This document shows positions 6,131 through 8,430 of a stretch of DNA of 8,430 nt, piece by piece. This DNA comes from an uncultured Clostridia bacterium (GTDB taxonomy: Bacteria; Bacillota_A; Clostridia; Christensenellales; Aristaeellaceae): the NCBI GenBank assembly GCA_946408865.1, contig CAMJTZ010000076.1, positions 1 to 8,430 of the forward strand, given 5' to 3'. Positions within the stretch are counted from its first letter, which is position 1; each line of letters begins with the position of its first letter. The notes under the pieces are model-generated. The model had not been told where the DNA came from. It saw nothing but the letters and a program-made list of their open reading frames with translations, and did no database searches. The translations under genes and the position numbers were made by a program.

Positions 6131-6488
6131 GATCAGAAACGCGTGCATATCCTGCATCAGACGCCGGCTTTCAGCATCCAAAGAAGAGAAAGGACAAAGT
6201 GAAAACGTTGACCGGCTGCCCGCGGTTGAATCGACCGGAAGCAGCGTTCTGGTGGCGTACTTCTCCACGGACGATACCGTCCGCGCGGCGGCGTATACCG
6301 CTGCGGACGCCCTGTCCGCGGACCTGTTTGAGATTCAGCCTGCCGAGCCGTATACCGCGGACGATCTCAATTACCGTAACCGGCAAAGCCGGACGAGCAT
6401 CCTGGGACATATCGATATAGGTCAGGAGGAGCTGAAATCCATTCTCGGCAGCGGTGACGCGGCCGTCACGCTTTCCGTCACTCCGTAA
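6120..6488 (+). CDS. Internally deleted flavodoxin / cyclophilin-like fusion protein (remnant)
   Basis: 122 residues. Residues 43-92 (VLVAYFSTDDTVRAAAYT, then ADLFEIQPAEPYTADDLNYRN) resemble the first strand, phosphate loop and second strand of clostridial flavodoxins. The FMN phosphate loop, normally Y-F-S-x-T-G-N/T-T, is altered to YFSTDDTV. After residue 92 the rest of a flavodoxin (about 100 residues) is missing. Residues 95-120 (LGHIDIGQEELKSILGSGD, then a TLSV strand) look like the last segment of a cyclophilin-like beta-barrel domain, which is found downstream of flavodoxin in some Clostridia proteins. The ORF therefore looks like the two ends of such a fusion joined in frame. Residues 1-42 are basic and low in hydrophobicity, not a signal peptide. 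It overlaps the NimA-like gene by 11 nt and lacks a good ribosome binding site. It is unlikely to bind FMN. Confidence 0.6.
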   Translation: MKRKIRNACISCIRRRLSASKEEKGQSENVDRLPAVESTGSSVLVAYFSTDDTVRAAAYTAADALSADLFEIQPAEPYTADDLNYRNRQSRTSILGHIDIGQEELKSILGSGDAAVTLSVTP

Positions 6489-6503
6489 AAGGGAAGCCGG
6501 AAG

Positions 6504-7718
6504 TCATTTGTGCTTTCGCATGTACTCTATGGTTTTATAAAGCGTCTCCCCGTTAAAAATTCTGTCCAGATTTCCGGCGAAATCCAGTCCGTACCGCCGG
6601 TGAAGCCGCTCCAGGTCCGCCTGAAGGGGATCCTGCGGATCCGCGGAGGGATCCCGGAGCAGATCATCCATATGAACCTGCTGATACAATTCTCCGGTCA
6701 GCTGATAAATCCCCACGCCGATCAGCCGGACCGGCTGTTTCTGCACGTGCTCCAGCAGCCCGGCCGCCTCCCGCCGGATCGCGGCCGCGGAGCGTGTGGT
6801 TTCCGTGAGCCGGGAGCGGGTGACGGTTTTCATGTCGGAATAGGTGATTTTCAGCTGTACGCCCCTGCCGTACAATCCCACCCGCTCGGCTCTTCTTTCC
6901 ACGCTGAGAGATAAAAGAACCAGGATGTCCCGCAGAAAATCAAAATCCTCAACGTCTTCCTGAAAGGTCAGCTCCCGGCTGATGGATTTGGCTTCCTCAG
7001 GTTTGTAAGCGACGACTTTCCGGTCGTCCCGGCCCAGGGCCTGCTCCACGATCCACCGGCCCTGCCGGCCCAGCAGACGGACGACCTCGTCCTGCCGGGT
7101 CTGAATATCCCGCACGGTGCGGATGCCGGAACGGTTCAGCTTCTCCCCGGTCTTTTTCCCGACGGTATACAGAACCCGCACATCCCGGTCCAGAATCAGA
7201 TTTACAAAAGCCTCTTCCGTCGGGATTTCAAAATAGCCGTCCGGCTTTTTTTCTTCGCTGGCGGTTTTTGCGGCAGTTTTGGAATACGCCACCCCCACTG
7301 AACAGGTAAGCCCCAGTTCCTCCCGGGTTCTGCGCTTGATGGCGCGGGCAAAATCGCAGGCGGTATCCCAGTTCCCCGCTTTTTCCGTTACGTCCAGATA
7401 GGCTTCATCCAGGGCGACGCTTTCCGCGGCGGAAGCGTATTCATACCAGATCTGATGCAGCTGCGCGGAGACGGCCCGGTATTTGTCGAAGCGGGGATGC
7501 ATATAGACGCCGTTGGGACACAGGCGGTACGCTTCCTTGATGTTCATGGCGGAATGAACGCCGTATTTCCGCGCTTCATAGCTGCAGGTGGCGACCACGC
7601 CCCGCTCATGGGGCAGGGAGCCGATGATCAGCGGCTTCCCGCGCAGGGAAGGATCGTCGCGCATCTCCACGGAGGCATAAAAAGCATCCATATCCACATG
7701 AATAATGATCTGCGACAC
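6504..7718 (-). CDS. dinB: DNA polymerase IV (Y-family translesion polymerase)
   Basis: 404 residues. It inserts nucleotides opposite damaged template bases and lacks a proofreading exonuclease. Metal ligands are Asp9 and Asp11 in IIIHVDMDAFYASVE and Asp104/Glu105 in SVALDEAYLDVT. Tyr14 takes the steric-gate position (Phe13 in E. coli DinB). CSYEARKYGVHSAM (45-58) is the conserved finger block, and GLTCSVGVAYSKTAAKTASE (136-155) the conserved palm block. Next come the helix-hairpin-helix thumb (VGKKTGEKLNRSGIRTVRDI) and the little-finger domain from about 245. No clean QxxLF clamp motif is seen; QQVHMDDLL near residue 348 sits where Bacillota enzymes often carry it. The start is GTG at 7718: an in-frame TAA lies two codons upstream, and AAGGGGG is 7 nt before it. 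It converges with the flavodoxin remnant with a 15-nt gap and no visible terminator. Confidence 0.95.
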   Translation of the reverse strand: MSQIIIHVDMDAFYASVEMRDDPSLRGKPLIIGSLPHERGVVATCSYEARKYGVHSAMNIKEAYRLCPNGVYMHPRFDKYRAVSAQLHQIWYEYASAAESVALDEAYLDVTEKAGNWDTACDFARAIKRRTREELGLTCSVGVAYSKTAAKTASEEKKPDGYFEIPTEEAFVNLILDRDVRVLYTVGKKTGEKLNRSGIRTVRDIQTRQDEVVRLLGRQGRWIVEQALGRDDRKVVAYKPEEAKSISRELTFQEDVEDFDFLRDILVLLSLSVERRAERVGLYGRGVQLKITYSDMKTVTRSRLTETTRSAAAIRREAAGLLEHVQKQPVRLIGVGIYQLTGELYQQVHMDDLLRDPSADPQDPLQADLERLHRRYGLDFAGNLDRIFNGETLYKTIEYMRKHK

Positions 7719-7725
7719 TTGTTAT

Positions 7726-7732
7726 CCCCCTT
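7726..7732 (-). promoter_or_regulatory. Ribosome binding site deciding the GTG start of dinB
   Basis: AAGGGGG on the minus strand, 7 nt before GTG. With the in-frame TAA just upstream, it leaves GTG as the start codon. Confidence 0.65.
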
Positions 7733-7754
7733 GTGCCATCATGGCTGGTTTCCC

Positions 7755-7823
7755 TCATATATCGCGCGGGCGATTTACGGAATCTTCCGAACGTCCTTCA
7801 CCCTGTTGTTTTATCGCTGTCAT
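7755..7823 (-). CDS. Short ORF (22 codons) in the dinB leader
   Basis: ATG at 7823 follows AAAGGA (7832-7837) by 8 nt and encodes MTAIKQQGEGRSEDSVNRPR plus DI, ending at TGA 36 nt before the dinB GTG. The peptide is hydrophilic and not recognised. It lies inside the roughly 180-nt leader predicted from the dinB promoter. It could be a translated leader peptide, a remnant of a longer gene, or chance. A second seven-codon ORF, MMAQGG, overlaps the dinB ribosome binding site (7742-7722). Confidence 0.3.
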   Translation of the reverse strand: MTAIKQQGEGRSEDSVNRPRDI

Positions 7824-7886
7824 CGTTTTTTTCCTTTCGTCCGGATCTGTTTTGCGCCTGCGGCCGGACAAGCCTGCCTGAGGGAT

Positions 7887-7901
7887 TCCGGTTGTACCGG
7901 A
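7887..7901. repeat. Short inverted repeat at the predicted dinB transcription start
   Basis: TCCGG, TTGTA, CCGGA: a perfect 5-bp inverted repeat with a 5-nt centre. It begins 5 nt from the dinB -10 box and spans the predicted start near 7899, so a repressor site is possible. It is not a recognisable LexA site, and TCCGG is common throughout this DNA. Confidence 0.3.
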
Positions 7902-7905
7902 TACA

Positions 7906-7934
7906 ATTATATACCGGCCGTAATCCCGAATCAA
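7906..7934 (-). promoter_or_regulatory. Sigma-A-type promoter of dinB
   Basis: On the minus strand, -35 TTGATT (7934-7929), a 17-nt spacer, and a perfect -10 TATAAT (7911-7906). No GAAC-type or CTGT-type LexA box is seen near it. Confidence 0.75.
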
Positions 7935-7971
7935 TCAGCGCTGGCGCAGGCAGGCAGACGAGCCGCGGCTT

Positions 7972-7995
7972 TTGACATAGTTATTGACATATGTC
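7972..7995. promoter_or_regulatory. Candidate operator: repeated TTGACATA with GACATATGTC palindrome over the -35 box
   Basis: TTGACATA occurs at 7972-7979 and again at 7984-7991, 12 bp apart. The second copy forms the 10-bp palindrome GACATATGTC (7986-7995) overlapping the -35. This layout fits autorepression by the DUF134 helix-turn-helix protein encoded just downstream. The binding itself is inference. Confidence 0.45.
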
Positions 7996-8012
7996 GTAAA
8001 CCGTGCTATATC
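7984..8012 (+). promoter_or_regulatory. Sigma-A-type promoter of the DUF134 gene
   Basis: A perfect -35 TTGACA (7984-7989), a 17-nt spacer and -10 TATATC (8007-8012). The predicted start near 8019 leaves a leader of only about 15 nt carrying the ribosome binding site AGGAGGGG (8021-8028). It is divergent from the dinB promoter about 50 nt away. Confidence 0.75.
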
Positions 8013-8033
8013 ATGAACAAAGGAGGGGACTGC

Positions 8034-8430
8034 ATGCCGAGACCAGTCAGATGCAGAAGGATCGGGCAGATGCCCGCGTTCCGCAGTTTTTCGCCGGATG
8101 ACGCGCCGGACGCCGAAGTAATCCGTCTGACGCTGGACGAGTATGAGACGCTGCGCCTGATGGACGCGGAAGGACTGAATCAGGAATCGTGCGCCGCCCG
8201 GATGAATGTGGCAAGAACCACGGTGACCGCGATTTATGAAAGTGCCAGGCATAAGATTGCCATGGCGCTGGTCCGGGGAAAAAGGCTGCAGATTACCGGC
8301 GGATGCTGCGAGTTCGCACCGGTTCCGCCTCCGGAAAACCTGATGATGAAAGGGAGCAGGAACATGAGAATCGCGATACCTTACGAACAGGGAGAAATTT
8401 TCCAGCACTTTGGCCACACCGAACAGTTCA
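8034..8430 (+). CDS. DUF134 helix-turn-helix protein fused to a NifX/NafY-like domain; partial
   Basis: 132 codons are visible; the frame is open at the right edge. Residues 1-92 are a DUF134 protein: MPRPVRCRRIGQMPAFRSF at the N-terminus, LTLDEYETLRLMDAEGLNQE (32-51), then a sigma-70-region-4-like helix-turn-helix, CAARMNVARTTVTAIYESAR (53-72), and KIAMALVRGKRLQITGGCCEF. After a short proline-rich linker (PVPPPENLMMKGSR), residues 111-132 read MRIAIPYEQGEIFQHFGHTE plus QF, the start of a dinitrogenase iron-molybdenum cofactor biosynthesis (NifX/NafY) domain, which binds metal clusters. DUF134 genes commonly sit beside such genes; here the frame is continuous. ATG at 8034 has AGGAGGGG 5 nt upstream. 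The internal ATG at 8364 follows GGGAG by 7 nt and might also be used. It may be a metal-cluster-responsive regulator (inference). Confidence 0.88.
   Translation, partial: MPRPVRCRRIGQMPAFRSFSPDDAPDAEVIRLTLDEYETLRLMDAEGLNQESCAARMNVARTTVTAIYESARHKIAMALVRGKRLQITGGCCEFAPVPPPENLMMKGSRNMRIAIPYEQGEIFQHFGHTEQF

Larger units (their letters stand above)
7719..8033. other. Divergent intergenic region between dinB and the DUF134 gene
   Basis: Carries both divergent promoters, the short ORF and ribosome binding site of the dinB leader, the TCCGG inverted repeat and the TTGACATA/GACATATGTC elements. Minus-strand frames here that run on from the DUF134 gene are shadows. Confidence 0.7.

Noticed and set aside
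5603..6268. 221-codon minus-strand frame
   Set aside because: Antisense to the NimA-like gene; no recognisable motif.
6489..6503. Possible shared terminator between the flavodoxin remnant and dinB
   Set aside because: The 15-nt gap and its surroundings show only direct GGAAG-type repeats, no stem-loop.
7935..8417. 160-codon minus-strand frame
   Set aside because: Antisense to the DUF134 gene, which has a clear promoter, ribosome binding site and family motifs.
1..8430. Frequent TCCGG / TTCCGG words across the window
   Set aside because: They occur mostly inside coding frames and fit codon preference (CGG, CCG, TCC); no regular spacing or uptake-signal layout is seen.

Overview
The window looks like chromosomal DNA from a mid-to-high GC Clostridia-type Bacillota, possibly a gut or rumen anaerobe. 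Evidence: strong AGGAGG-type ribosome binding sites, sigma-A-like promoters with 17-nt spacers, an Fe-S L-serine dehydratase, a NimA-like flavoprotein, a flavodoxin/cyclophilin-like remnant, a DUF134/NifX-type protein and a Nif11-like peptide precursor. The taxonomic call is inference. No tRNA, rRNA, CRISPR array or insertion sequence is visible.

Left part (1-1815). A minus-strand gene running off the left edge encodes an exported or lipid-anchored alpha/beta hydrolase. Its reading frame continues into the start of a periplasmic solute-binding (PheC-like) domain, so the product appears to be a fusion. Just upstream on the same strand is a short gene absent from a simple ORF scan: a Nif11-like leader with an ALAGG cleavage motif and a three-cysteine core, i.e. 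a RiPP (ribosomally made, modified peptide) precursor. Its frame is interrupted by what looks like one missing base in a run of C. It has a consensus promoter (TTGTTT-17-TATAAT). Two oppositely oriented terminator-like hairpins and a + strand fragment of a rhomboid protease C-terminus fill the rest.

Centre (1815-5212). Three minus-strand genes are transcribed in the order GNAT acetyltransferase, single-chain Fe-S L-serine ammonia-lyase, multi-pass membrane protein of unknown function. A TTGATT-17-TAGAAT promoter precedes the GNAT gene. The serine dehydratase makes pyruvate and ammonia from serine.

Right-centre (5213-6488). A divergent + strand cluster holds a second GNAT, a NimA-like pyridoxamine-phosphate-oxidase-fold flavoprotein and a short ORF. 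That ORF joins the start of a flavodoxin to the last strand of a cyclophilin-like domain, as expected of an internally deleted gene.

Right part (6504-8430). A convergent minus-strand gene encodes DNA polymerase IV (DinB) with a GTG start and a roughly 180-nt leader containing a small ORF. Divergent from it, with a TTGACA-17-TATATC promoter overlapped by a GACATATGTC palindrome, is a DUF134 DNA-binding protein. It reads straight into a NifX/NafY-like cofactor-binding domain and is cut by the right edge.

The most interesting items are the frame-interrupted Nif11-like RiPP precursor beside a hydrolase/solute-binding fusion, the flavodoxin/cyclophilin remnant, and the DUF134-NifX fusion with its candidate operator. 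No peptide-modifying enzyme is visible, so any RiPP system would have to continue beyond the left edge or act in trans.
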